64,000 bases of DNA from Hysterangium stoloniferum (lineage: Eukaryota; Basidiomycota; Agaricomycetes; Hysterangiales; Hysterangiaceae), in contig WHVD01000035.1 of NCBI GenBank assembly GCA_015178975.1, positions 496,001-560,000 of the forward strand. The letters are read 5' to 3'. Shown here one piece after another: positions 33,287 to 44,040 of this stretch (positions within the stretch are counted from its first letter, which is position 1; every line of letters begins with the position of its first letter). A program made the position numbers and the translations under genes. The notes under the pieces were generated by a model that worked only from the letters and a program-made list of their open reading frames with translations, was not told the origin of the DNA and ran no database searches.

Positions 33287-35033
33287 ATGGGATCGTCTTC
33301 CTCAAAACCTCGGTATGATTTTCCAGGTCATGGATACAGCTCGCCTCCCCATACTGTCCAAACTGGGTCATACCCAATATATCCAGCACAGGCGCAACCT
33401 GCAGGCAATCCTCAGTTCGGGTATTTCATGAAGCAAGTAGGTAACAACCCTAGTCAGGAGCAAGCTATTCAAGGGTATTATTGTGAGTCTTCAGGATGTG
33501 TGTCAGGGCTTCGGCAATGCAACGTCTGATGAACCGGCTTGTGTCAACAGATCCTGTCGATCCTGACCGAGGCAGGCAAAGCTCTCGAAGACATAAACGA
33601 AATAGTTCAGTATTCATCCCCCCAGCCCCTCAAGCTCCTATAACGGTATCTGCCGCAGAGGAAACCCAAGCGGTGTCAACAAGAGAAGAGACCCTAGCCC
33701 GTACGACGACGGAACCCACTCCCGTCACTGATACCCCGATTGCTAAGGATGAAAAGCCTTCGGGTGCGCCCGTGGCCGAGGCGAATTCGTCTAATAAGGC
33801 TCCTGAACCACCATCTGTAGATAATACTACTCCACCCGAAGAAACTAATACTCGGGCACCACAGCCCGAAGCGCGGACAACGCCTGCGCCCCCAAGGCAG
33901 GCACAGTTGAGGCCTCAACCTCTCCAGAGGTGTTACCAGAGGATCATCCCCTTCGTGCAAATCCACTCCCGGAACCCCCTCGAAATATTGTTAGCGTCGA
34001 AAAGTATCGAGACGTTCCCCGCACGAAAGCTGCTAACAGTAATCAAGGACATCATGCGCCTGTCGTGTCGGGAACAAATAAAGGCGAACGACAAATCTAC
34101 TACAGATCCAAAACTTCCACGTTGAAACCACCAATCCCTCACGAGGAAATACTCGCGAAACAAGCTAAGAATCGGAGGCCGGTTACTGTCTCCACACACC
34201 CTACTCGTTCTACCAACAAACCACCCGTCAGCGCTCGTAGGGCCTCCGCTGATGTGGTGAGAGGTCCTCCGGCAACTGAAGGCGATGGCATATTTAAAAC
34301 GTTAAAATCGTTCACTTTCCCTTTATTGTCTGGAAATAAACCAAAGAATCGTGCACGGCGGCCATTGCCATCAGCTACTTTAGCTGCACCTACAATCCAA
34401 CGTGCGAAAACCACCCCAAGACCTATCAGGAGGATGACACAACCCACTGCTCCGGCTTATGAACCAAATGCCGTATTCAGTGAAGAACCTGTCATACCAT
34501 ACCAATTGCCACCTTATGCAGGACCTCCGATCACTGTACCACTTACTTCAAACCTGAATCCAACGTCCCCTCACAAGATACTGTACAAGAAGAAACTTTA
34601 TCCTACTGCGGCTCATCTATGGGATGCTCATAAATTCTTGAAATACCATCCTGAGCTAGCAGAGCGCATAAGAACAACCAGTCACAGCCCCATGGAAATG
34701 AGTAGGCTCTCCTGGGTATACCAGATGCAAGGTTATGTTAGGGAAGATTGGGAATTGGTGTGGCGGGATAAGGTGAACTCGCTGCATTAGCAGATATCTC
34801 AAAACAGCCTACTGACGGATCGTTAAAAACAGCTGGACGAAGTGCTCTACATGAAGTTCATTCAACACCCTGATTTGCGTGCGGAACTCATGGCTACGGG
34901 GTACGCACTGCTGCTGGATGGGAATGAAATGGCGTATCGGGACATGAGTCAAATAAATGATCCGGCCGTCAATGAGCTGGGAAAGGCGCTTGTAAGGCTG
35001 CGAGAGCGACTCAGAAGGGAGGGAGCGCGGTGA
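33287..35033 (+). CDS. NADAR-domain protein with myristoylation start
   Basis: Members of the NADAR (YbiA-like) family are N-glycosidases acting on ribosylated metabolites or ADP-ribosyl adducts. Exons: 33,287-33,482, 33,551-33,763, 33,907-34,772, 34,833-35,033, about 491 residues. The first intron (GTGAGT...AACAG) and the last (GTGAAC...AACAG) are clear. The change of frame between 33,763 and 33,907 needs either a 143-nt intron (GTGCGC...GCACAG) or a frameshift and is unresolved. The protein starts MGSSSSK, an N-myristoylation consensus. A long Pro/Thr/Arg-rich disordered region follows. The last about 130 residues form the NADAR domain: ILYKKKLYPTAAHLWDAHKF, YVREDWELVWRDK, LDEVLYMKFIQHPDLRAELM, NELGKALVRLRERL. 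The Glu of the usual (T/S)xEH motif is Ala here, so catalysis is uncertain. Confidence 0.75.
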
Positions 35034-35921
35034 ACTGGTCAATTTCTCTCAGCCGCGAGCTGGTTTTATTTACGCATTTGCACAATTTCCGAACACACGT
35101 ATGATTCTTCATTGTTCCTGTATGCCATGCCTACCATTGACTATTGTCCCCTGCAATGTATGATATAACACGTATCCAGCAACTTTGAATGTAGTAATAT
35201 ATATGGGGGTTTCTGTATGCACATGGACACACCCAAAGCCAGTTTTCAATTTTCAATATGGTGATCCAATGCGTAAGGCCAACAACATCCGTGGTGGAGA
35301 GGCCGGGCTCCCTTGGGTCGAACCTCGCTTGAGTCCCATACTAATAACTCTACTACTGCGGTGGGTAAAATGTTATGAACTGAGGCTTACGCGTGCTTAA
35401 AGGGGGGGTGGCGTAATAAGAATGCCTCAGAAAACACGAGGCAACTTACAATCATGATTTGCGACCATTGTTCGAACGGTTTTCCTTTGTTCTATTCTAT
35501 AATGAGTCGTTGCCACTCAACGCCTTTTGTTTTGTCCCTCTATTGTTTTTCTTTCGTATAAATGCCAGGTTTTTTCCCACGCCATTGCACCTCAGTCGAT
35601 TCTTCAATTGTGGCAACTGAGATATTATATTCATTATATAAAAGCATTTCCCCAGGTCACTTGCTAAAATATCCTCCCTATTCCCACACCATGCCTATGA
35701 AACCCATCTATGCAAGTTCTAACACGAGCCTGGCAGTTAACTTTAACTTGATACGGAAGAAATCTAAGGGCTTGAGCTGCACCCCACAAAAAAATAATGA
35801 GCAATATTCTTGGTGCATTTGTAGTAATAGCCTTGGCTGGCAGCTAACTTATGCCTAATTCTTGGATCAGAACCTTGTTTGCTGCGCACAAGCGCCTGCC
35901 AGATCATATAACATTCGTTGC
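35034..35921. other. Intergenic; start of duplicated segment
   Basis: No gene seen. A short stretch near 35,241-35,285 ('atggtgatccaatgcgtaagg') is repeated at 37,640-37,665 and marks the left end of the tandem duplication described below. The frame 35,562-35,858 has no motif. Confidence 0.5.
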
Positions 35922-37156
35922 ATGCCTTCGTCTAAGTCCACAAGACGACCGATAGTCCTAATCACAGGCTCTTCACAAGTATATTAATTCTATACTATTG
36001 AAAAAAGGACACGTTCCAATTAAAGTTTGCAGGGCCTTGGACGCGCTCTCTGTCAAGAGTTTCACACTCAGGGTTTTCGCGTGTTTGCGACAGCACGGGA
36101 TTTAATCTCGATTGAAGGGCTTCAAGCCGAAGGATGTGATGTGTGTATTTGATTTCTGTGATCTTATCGTAGTTGCTTGGGACCCAAGACCTGATGTCTT
36201 ATACTTAAGATCTTACAACTTGATGTGATGAATCTCGATAGCATAAACCATGCTGCTAGGTTGGTCATCTTATCTTGATTGTGCACTACTTATCTAATTC
36301 ACCACAGAATACTTTCTATTAAAACAGGTGGACGTCTTGATATCCTAGTGAACAATGCAGCCGTGAATATATTTCTGGTCAATTCGTCCGAACAGAATTC
36401 ATCCTTTTGGTTATGTTTTCACAGGTTTGCACACTCTCACCATCGATAACACAGGATTATCAAGATCTTGTCACAACAGTAGCAACGAACCTCATCGGAC
36501 CAGCTCTTGTCGCACAAGCATTCGTACCCCTCATCGTCAGGTCTAATGGCGGCAAAGGTGGCCTCATTATCAACATCGGATCTGGAGAAGGCATTGCTGC
36601 TGTTCCCTGGCTAGGGATGTACAGTGCGTGTAAATCGGGGTTAAGCGCACTTAGCAGTACTTGGCGTATGGAGCTCAAAAATTTCGGAGTCAAAGTGATG
36701 CATGTTGTACCAGGAACCATCTCAACAGCTATGTTGAACTCGCTGGTTGCACCAGGGATAACTGAGAATCTTGAATCAACTGGTTCTCTGTATCAGAACT
36801 GGAGAGCGATTGATAAACATCGGCAGAATATTACCCAGCTGTTTCCGTGTACTACACCAGACGACACGGCCAAAGAAATTGTAGAGGCTGCAAGAAAGTC
36901 CAAGCCTCCTGGGACTTTGTATTGTGGAGTGTAATCTGCCTTTATTACGAAATCATATCTTATTCTCTTACCTTCTCTTGTTGTATAGCTCAGCTTGGAT
37001 ACTTTGGATACTCCCTCTTTTCCCATGTACGTCTTTATTATTATTTCAACAATATGGCGTCATATTAAAATATTTAATTATTGTACAGCTTTTCTTCTAG
37101 AGTGGATTTTAGGTTGGACTTATGGAGCATATCTGGCGTTTTACGATCGTAGCTGA
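35922..37156 (+). CDS. Short-chain dehydrogenase, Ayr1-like, copy 1
   Basis: An NAD(P)H-dependent oxidoreductase. The nearest family I recognise is fungal 1-acyl-dihydroxyacetone-phosphate reductase (Ayr1-like), a lipid-synthesis enzyme. Seven exons give 293 residues: 35,922-35,978, 36,033-36,140, 36,210-36,259, 36,308-36,362, 36,425-36,930, 36,989-37,026, 37,089-37,156. The cofactor motif is ITGSSQGLGRALC (TGxxxGxG), then LVNNAA, the catalytic Ser in NIGSGEG and YSACK (YxxxK), and VMHVVPG. The last two small exons add a hydrophobic tail (WILWILPLF, LLEWILGWTYGAYLAFY), probably a membrane anchor. The tail is conserved in copy 2, which supports these exons. Substrate is inferred only from family resemblance. 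Confidence 0.85.
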
Positions 37157-37473
37157 TGACGCGAATGGTTCCGCAGCTACTATTTTTTGAATCACTAGAA
37201 GACATGTTTACAATGGGATAGATTACGGGACCATAGTGTATGTATGTTCAATTAATTTATATTGGGTATTTAAGTAAAACAACGAGAATGATCAATACCG
37301 GCGAGAAGTGTCTGACATCGTTTTTAATATCATACTGGTGAAAAGGCTGCTATGAAATGTCAAAGACTAGAGTCGCGATTTCTCGTATTGAAAGAACTCA
37401 GCACCTCCAATAAGGAGGTTACTGATTAATGTTAGTGTGTGAATCATCATCACTCTTACAACAACCAGATATC
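37157..37473. other. 3' flank of dehydrogenase copy 1
   Basis: Non-coding. It parallels 39,084-39,300 downstream of copy 2, including 'ggcgagaagtgtctg' and 'catcatcactc' blocks. Confidence 0.5.
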
Positions 37474-37615
37474 ATGACCACTAAACCAATTAGTAGGTTT
37501 CTCGAGATTTTATAATCATAATTGAAATTCAGTTGTACTTTAGCTTTCGTAACGGGACACACGAACAAAGTGACAAAAGTCCGTGTCATTCTTTGTTAGG
37601 GATCGATACTATTAA
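37474..37615 (+). pseudogene. ITPase 5' fragment left by the duplication
   Basis: ATG at 37,474, a first exon coding MTTKPI, an intron starting GTAGGT and the start of exon 2 (FVTGHTNKVTKVRVIL) align with the intact ITPase gene at 39,301-39,440. The frame meets a stop at once and the rest of the gene is missing. It is the broken end of the duplicated block. Confidence 0.85.
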
Positions 37616-37840
37616 TTGATGCACAAGGTTCAGTTTCCAGTGTGGTGATTCAATGCGCAAGGCTGACGTGCCCTCATCTTTATATCATACCAATATCCTC
37701 GGTTATTTGTAACAAGAATTCCCAACCAGCTCATGTCCACCAGTTGGCAACTCACTTCACCCCCCGACGAACCAGACGATGCGTGGAGTGCGTCGACTAA
37801 GCACAAGCAACTTGAACCTTCCAGGTTAACGTTTCGCTGC

Positions 37841-39083
37841 ATGCCTTCACGTATGTTCACAAGACGACCTATAGTCCTAATCACAGGTTCTTCGCGAGTA
37901 AGTAATATACTTCTTTGCACCATTAGGAGAAGGCGTGCGCGTTCCAATAGAGGCTTACAGGGCCTCGGGCGGGCTCTCTGTCGAGAGTTTCACACTCACG
38001 GTTTTCGCGTGTTTGCGACAGCACGAGATTTAACCTCAATCGAAGGGCTTCAATCCGAAGGATGTGATGTGTGTATTTGATTTTCTCCACTTTTCCGCGT
38101 TTGGGATTGATGTCTGATACTTAAGATCCTACAACTTGATGTGACGCACCTCGATAGCATAAACCATGCTGCTAGGTCGATGATTTAATCTTAGTCGGCG
38201 ACATGTCTAACCCCCAACAGAGTGCTTTCCATTAAAACAGGTGGACGTCTCGATATCCTAGTAAACAATGCAGCCGTGAATATATTTCTCATCAATCGGT
38301 CCGAACGAAATTAATCCTTTTGGTTATGTTTTCACAGGTCTGCACCACACTGTCACCTTCGATAATGCAGGACCATGAAGAGCTTATAACAACAGTAGCA
38401 ACAAACCTCATCGGACCAGCTCTTGTCGCACAAGCGTTCGTACCCCTCATCATCGGGTCCAACGGCGGTAAAGGTGGCCTCGTTATCAATATCGGGTCTG
38501 GAGAGGGCATTGCTGCTGCTCCCTGGCTAGGAATGTATAGCGCCTGTAAATCGGGGCTGGGCGCACTTAGCAGTACTTGGCGTATGGAGCTCAAAAATTT
38601 CGGGGTCAGAGTGATGCATGTCGTTCCGGGAGCCATCGCAACGGCTATGCTAAACTCATCGGTTGCGCCGGGGATAACTGAGAATATTGAATCAGCCGGC
38701 ACTTTATATCAGAACTGGAGAGCGATTGATACACATCGGCAGAACATTACTCGGTTGTTTCCGTGTACTACACCAGACGACACGGCCAAAGAAATTGTAG
38801 AGGCTGCAGGAAATTCTGATCCTCCTAGGACCTTGTATTGTGGAGCGTAAGCTTCCTTCACTACGAAATCATATCTTATTCTCTTACCTTTTCTTGTTGT
38901 ATAGCTCAACTTGGATACAGGTTTGGATACTCCCTCTTGTTCCACGTACGTCTTCATTATTATTTCAGCAATATGAAGTCATATGAGAGTCTGGTAACTT
39001 TCGATTCTTGTATAGCTTTTCTCCTAGAGTGGATTTTAGGTTGGACTTATGGAGCATATCTGGCGTTGTATCATTGTAGCTGA
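37841..39083 (+). CDS. Short-chain dehydrogenase, Ayr1-like, copy 2
   Basis: Tandem paralogue of the gene at 35,922. Exons: 37,841-37,897, 37,961-38,068, 38,126-38,175, 38,221-38,275, 38,338-38,846, 38,905-38,945, 39,016-39,083, 295 residues in frame. It keeps the cofactor motif (ITGSSRGLGRALC), NNAA, the catalytic NIGSGEG and YSACK, and the hydrophobic tail (VWILPLVP, LLEWILGWTYGAYLALY). It differs from copy 1 by scattered substitutions and two single-codon insertions (a Thr in VCTTLSP and one codon in the tail exon). Both copies look functional. Only 143 bases separate copy 1's residual ITPase end from the region upstream of this gene. Confidence 0.85.
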
Positions 39084-39300
39084 GGGGCCTTGTGAGTAAT
39101 AGACGGGATCGTAGGGCTGTGGTATACACTTTTATGTTTAGTTAATTGTATTGGCTATTTGAAATAATTGAGATAAACCAACGGGGACGGTGCCGGCGAG
39201 AAGTGTCTGGTATCATTTTTCACAGGGAATTGGCTTAGTACAGAGTCGGAGGCGCCAATACTACGAGTCATCATCACTCCTACAACAACAATCCGATACC

Positions 39301-40203
39301 ATGACCACTAAACCTATTAGTAGGCCTCTCAAGATTTTATAATAAGTATAATTTCATGCTTAATTGTCCCTCAGTTTTCGTGACAGGAAACGCAAACAAA
39401 CTAACAGAAGTCCGTGCCATTCTTTCGTTGGGGACTCCCATCGATATCGAAGCGCGGAGTTTCGATCGTGAGCTCGTTTAGATAAAATCGGAACGCGCAT
39501 TTCAATAATTTTAAGCTTTTGTGAAGTTCCGGAGATACAAGGAACGACGCAAGAAATAGCTATTGAAAAGTGTCGTCGAGCTGCTGAATTAGTACGTTCT
39601 GTCCCTCGCCCCGATGATCAGACCACCATCCTAAATTACCGCAATAACTACAGGTAGGGGGACCATGTATAACGGAAGATACAGCTCTCTGTTTTAAGTC
39701 CCTTGGAAACCTTCCTGGTCCATATATCAAATGGTTCATCAAAGAATTGGGAAACGAAGGTGACCATCATTCAAATCATGGTCTCCGGATTCGTTCTAAT
39801 TTGCTTAAATTTTTACAACTCTAATTGCTGTTTCCAAGGATTACTTCGTATGTTAGAAGGATTCTCAAACAAAGACGCTACTGCTCTATGTACATTCGCC
39901 TACTCTCCAGGACCCGGGTTTGAACCGATTCTATTCGAAGGGAGAACTGAAGGACGTATAGTGTCTCCTCGAGGACCACCCAATTATTTTGGGTGGAATC
40001 CTATTTTTGAGGTGCATGGAACTGGACTCACGTACGTGTTCCTCTCAAGGCGCCATATATGGATGAGATATTTAAATTTATTTGATTCCTTTCTCAGTTA
40101 TGCTGAAATGTTACCAGAGTTGAAAAACACCATTTCACATCGTTTTCGAGCACTAGACAAGCTGAAGGGCTATTTACAGAATAACCCGCCTTCGGAACAG
40201 TAG
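39301..40203 (+). CDS. HAM1: Inosine/xanthosine triphosphate pyrophosphatase
   Basis: Hydrolyses ITP, XTP and their deoxy forms to monophosphates, cleaning the nucleotide pool of deaminated purines; cytosolic. Six exons give 193 residues, the usual family length: 39,301-39,319, 39,375-39,467, 39,527-39,591, 39,654-39,759, 39,839-40,031, 40,098-40,203. The N-terminus reads [19 protein letters not shown] (the T/SxNxxK nucleotide-binding motif). It is followed by [34 protein letters not shown] (catalytic acidic residues), [28 protein letters not shown] and the C-terminal [10 protein letters not shown]. All splice sites are GT...AG. An abortive copy of its 5' end lies at 37,474. Confidence 0.93.
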
Positions 40204-40966
40204 AAACTATTTAGCATACCGTGTAACAGGTGCCTATAGCTAGAGCATTCAGGATCCAGAAGGGGCAGAATCAAGGGAATAGTTTCTGCAGTCTAGAACT
40301 TTTTTTATTTTCGTGCTCAGGGATTTCTGAACTTACGTTACCATTAATGAGATTCTTTGCACCCACTCACGCTAAGTAAAACAGATATTTTCTCTACTAT
40401 AGCTCTCCCAGGACATACTAACAAGAATAAGGGTTTCCGTTGGTAAGAATTATGAGTTGAACAGAATACTACAGTACCTACAAATGAAGGAGCGGGGTAA
40501 ACATAGGCGACTCGCAATCACATCTAGAATTATATTATAAAACCAATATGGTATTGTTAAGCACGATAACAGTACAGTTAACTCATTTTGAGTTTTCGAG
40601 GTGAGATAATCATTGACGCTTGGTCTTGGATAGGGGAATAAGATAGCAGGGAATGTGTGAAGGAGTATCATGACTCCTGAAGTGGAATGGTAGCGATTGG
40701 ATTGTATATTGTTAGATGGAAAAAAAAGGTCAAATGTCCGATAGCATTGTCGAGTGATGGCGTGTTGTAGCCAGAAATATTCCTATTCGCGTCTGAGACG
40801 ACAACAATAAAACATTAATAACACGAGTGGAGGGGATCGACGACTCCTCACCTTTCATGCGATATAGCTGGACTCCAAAAAGCCTACAAATACAACAACC
40901 TCAAGTTCCGCTGCATAAATCGCGCGCACAGGGTATACCAGCCCCATAAAGTAGCAGTAATAGAAC
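40204..40966. other. Intergenic between convergent genes, nothing recognised
   Basis: The ITPase gene and the Cys/His-rich gene converge here. The minus-strand frame 40,450-40,671 has no motif. Confidence 0.5.
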
Positions 40967-41965
40967 TTAAACCGCAGCAGCTTTACGTTTCTTCTTTTTC
41001 GGAGACGGCTGTTCATCCTTTATGCTCTTGCTGTCAGCATCTTCATTGTCCTCTCTGCCGCGTTTGCGCCTGGCCCGCTTCTTAGCTTCTGGCTCTGAGC
41101 GCGTCGAACGTGTGGAACGCGCGTCTTCTGGGATAGAACGGGGAGAACGGACTATCGGTCGTTGCTTTCGGTGGCAGCCGCGTGATTCGCAAGATTCGAG
41201 ACGGTCGTTGGCGGGCGTTGAGTCATTTCTGTAACGGGCGCGTTTGCGGTCCATCTAGGATGATAATAAGGAAGGAAAAAGGAAGTTGTAAAAGAACGAT
41301 AGTCGGAGCCAGTAAGATATTTCCACGTACAGTGTGCTTCCCCTCATAACACCATCCACTCGGCGGACCAAGGTCACCATCTCCCTCCACGGTCTTGCCA
41401 CAGCAATCCCAGCGCGTTTCATACGCATTATGTGAACCCTTCGCATATCCCACATGTTCAACCTCGGCACTGTCGTCGTCATGCGGAATAGTGCAACTGC
41501 GGTCGTCATTGTCAACTTCGTAATAGCCCTTGTGACAGCGGACGCAGTGCAATCGTGGGGGCGGTTCGAGAGCGGCGAAAAAGGATGAAAGAGCGTTGAT
41601 TTCACTGGGAGCAGCTGTGTGAAATGAAAGATATATCAGACGTGATGGGTGTGCATAAATAATGATAATGGGACATCCTATCCCCGAAATAATTTTTGAA
41701 AGAAACATGGAAAAAGACACATACCAAATTCTAACTGGGAAAGGATGTACTCATGTACTGTCTTCGGTGGACAGCTCGTAAATAAGCCATGTAGGGTAGA
41801 CGGATCCACCAGTGGTACAGGCGAGGGTGTCCGAAGCGCCCCGCGCGTTGGGGACCCTGGAGGTGCAGATGCTCCCACCGACGCTGATTCAGTCAGTGCT
41901 GACGGCGACGCAGAACGCGCGTCTGTGTCGTCAGCCCGCTTTGAGGAGAAGAGGCGGGAGAACAT
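40967..41965 (-). CDS. Cys/His-rich, basic-tailed protein of unknown function
   Basis: Three exons (41,965-41,725, 41,614-41,331, 41,254-40,967) give 270 residues; introns of 110 and 76 nt have GTATGT and GTACGT donors. The N-terminus is Ser/Pro-rich with a short conserved-looking helix (TVHEYILSQLEF). The middle is a putative zinc-binding module (LHCVRCHKGYYEVDN, SCTIPHDD, ETRWDCCGKTV, GPPSGWCYEGKHT) with six Cys and two or three His. The last about 95 residues are Arg/Lys-rich with several nuclear-localisation-like clusters (KKRARRKRGRE, KKKKRKAAAV). I expect a nuclear protein but do not recognise a named family. It is divergent from the next gene, with 296 bp between starts. Confidence 0.75.
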
Positions 41966-42261
41966 GTAGGAGAAGGTGGGAGCAAATGAATAGGAGCTCT
42001 AAATTGACCTTTGCGTTGTGCCTGACGCGGTTTTAGACTCCGCCCACAAAGAATTTTCGCTGTGAGTTCATATCTATCTCTGGGAGAGAAAGGCAACATC
42101 AAGAAAATACCACAAAGAGAAGGTAATATTTTTTTTTTCAAAATATTTGCAGTTATTATTTCTCCCTCACAATCCAGTTCGTCGCGTCAATAATTAGTTC
42201 AATGAACCTTAACCGCCCATAATTGACAACACTGTATTAAATATTTAACATCAGATCTGAA

Positions 42262-43244
42262 ATGCCCCGACGACACAGTACAGTTTTTGATGCAGCTGCT
42301 CTACGTCTCCACCCAGACGGTGGCCGCATTTCTACGGATGATGTTGTTCCAGTTACAAGCGTTCTTGTCAAGAACAAAAACACTTATAGACACAAGGATG
42401 CGAAAGCTAGATGGGTTGCGACTGATGCCGCTGGGGATGGCAAAATTACGAAGAGAAGGAAGATTGTAGACGACCACGCAGGGAGTGCAGGCGAAGCTTG
42501 TACTGCGGAGGCGAATCCCACAGAATTTCCACAAACAAAGGAAATGCCTGTCAAAGTGTTTAAGGATTCTCGGGCCAATCGTCGTGTGGCCTTCGAGAAT
42601 GATCTTACCTTTCTTGCTGCACCGAGGCTGGAGACTGAAGGTGATCAAAATTCCCACTTGCATCCATCGTCTGTGAGAGTGACTTCTTATGCCATAAATC
42701 TTTTCCCCATTAATGATCTGACATGAAGGATTTTTTGAAATGTATACATCATTTTACAAGTCGGTATTATGGATCCACCAACCAGTTGTTCGATAGTGGA
42801 CGACAGTATCGAAAAGAGAAAAAGGAAAGGAAGCAGCGGCGTATATTGCAAATTGCATCTAAGGAGACCCAGAGCATCCAAACCGAAAGTAGTGGTGGCG
42901 AGGAAAATAATCTGGACGCCGGTGATTCTGTTGGCGAAGGCAAAAAGGAGCAAGAGGATAAACCAAGGTCCGAGAAATGGACACCGAAAAAAAAGGAGAC
43001 AAGAAAAGACATGTATAGGGCCTTGGACGGCTCTGCTCTATTATGTATCGGTTAGATGTCATTTAATTTAGTTATTAAAGGCGACTTACATTTTATTTTA
43101 GGAATGTTACTCCAAGCCCAGGTATCATCCTCGTTAGCTGACCAGATACCAGAGATGTGGGAAGATGAATTAGAGGCGTATAAAGAAAAGCCTGGCGACA
43201 AGAAGACGGACTACATCGCTGGACAGTCAAAATTAAGCAAGTAG
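42262..43244 (+). CDS. Charged protein of unknown function, source of array fragments
   Basis: Three exons (42,262-42,672, 42,729-43,050, 43,102-43,244) give 291 residues; introns of 56 and 51 nt. The protein begins MPRRHSTVFDAAALRLHPDG. Its middle has DFLKCIHHFTSRYYG followed by a strongly basic helix (RQYRKEKKERKQRR), then an acidic/basic linker and a final hydrophobic helix (MYRALDGSALLCIGMLLQ). I do not recognise a family; a nuclear role would fit the composition. Its part from mid exon 2 to the stop is repeated in broken form at 47,561, 51,352 and 59,692, so it was partly included in the unit that was duplicated with the metacaspase. Confidence 0.7.
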
Positions 43245-44040
43245 TAGTTCCAATTAAAGTAATCCTCCGAAACAATACCGATAACAACATGATACTTACT
43301 GGTGCTGAGGTCTACGAAAGTGTGTACAAGGAAATATCTGAAGCGAGTTTTGCTTCGCACGTGGCACAATAATATCTCTTTGCGAGAAAGTCGAGATCTT
43401 TCTTTAATCCGCTAGGCAGCAGGGAGGAGTATTGAAGCAGAGAATGGTTTGCACTGGATGAGCAGGTTGGTTCTTTTACTATAGGCGTAGTAATAATGCA
43501 TGCATGCCAAATTCTCCATACCAGTCAGATGTAGAGATTTCGCGTGCAATGTTTGAATATCATAAGTGAGTAAAAATGAATTATGGGAAGCACGACCGGT
43601 GGGATATTTTGTCGTTCTTCACTTTTTTGGAACGATGCAATGTATATTATCCACTATGACCACACTTAATGGAAAAGGAACCCCTACTGTCGCCATCTAT
43701 GTCACAGCCACATTCATTTGGGAGTCAACATAGATATTAATTAATTGACAGCGTTGATTTTCGTCTAGTAACGTGTCCTAGAGACACAAGGCTAGTGCTA
43801 TCACATGAGTAGGTGCGAGGGGTATATAACAATAAATAGTACTAAACAATAATCAAAATCCGTCAATAGGTATTGATAATGGAAATAAATAAGCGACAGC
43901 TGTCATCAGTAAAAGTCAACCAAAGCATCTACAAAGGACTGGGAGATTTTCTAGTACAAGCCAAAGTGTGGAATGTCGTCGGTTCAATTCGCGAAGGTGA
44001 CGAGAACCGTTAAATGATGATGATTAACTCATTATCTTAA
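43245..44040. repeat. Array spacer, unit 0
   Basis: Non-coding spacer between the 42,262 gene and metacaspase A. Matching sequence recurs at 47,934-48,310, 51,699-52,250 plus 52,918-53,315, and 58,880-59,690. Landmarks are 'ctttaatccgctaggcagcag' and 'acaataatcaaaatgcttca'-type blocks. Confidence 0.7.

Larger units (their letters stand above)
35240..37615. repeat. Tandem segmental duplication, left copy
   Basis: This segment carries the first dehydrogenase and the start of an ITPase gene. It is matched by 37,629-39,480, which carries the second dehydrogenase and the start of the intact ITPase gene. Similarity covers exons, introns and the 3' flank (for example the hydrophobic-tail exons), so it is one duplicated block and not two independent genes. 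Confidence 0.8.

Noticed and set aside
38276..38337. Apparent loss of a splice donor in dehydrogenase copy 2 (CTGGTC in copy 1, CTCATC in copy 2)
   Set aside because: An upstream donor (GTGAAT directly after the NNAA codons) is intact in both copies and gives the same frame and a better family match, so no splice defect is needed.
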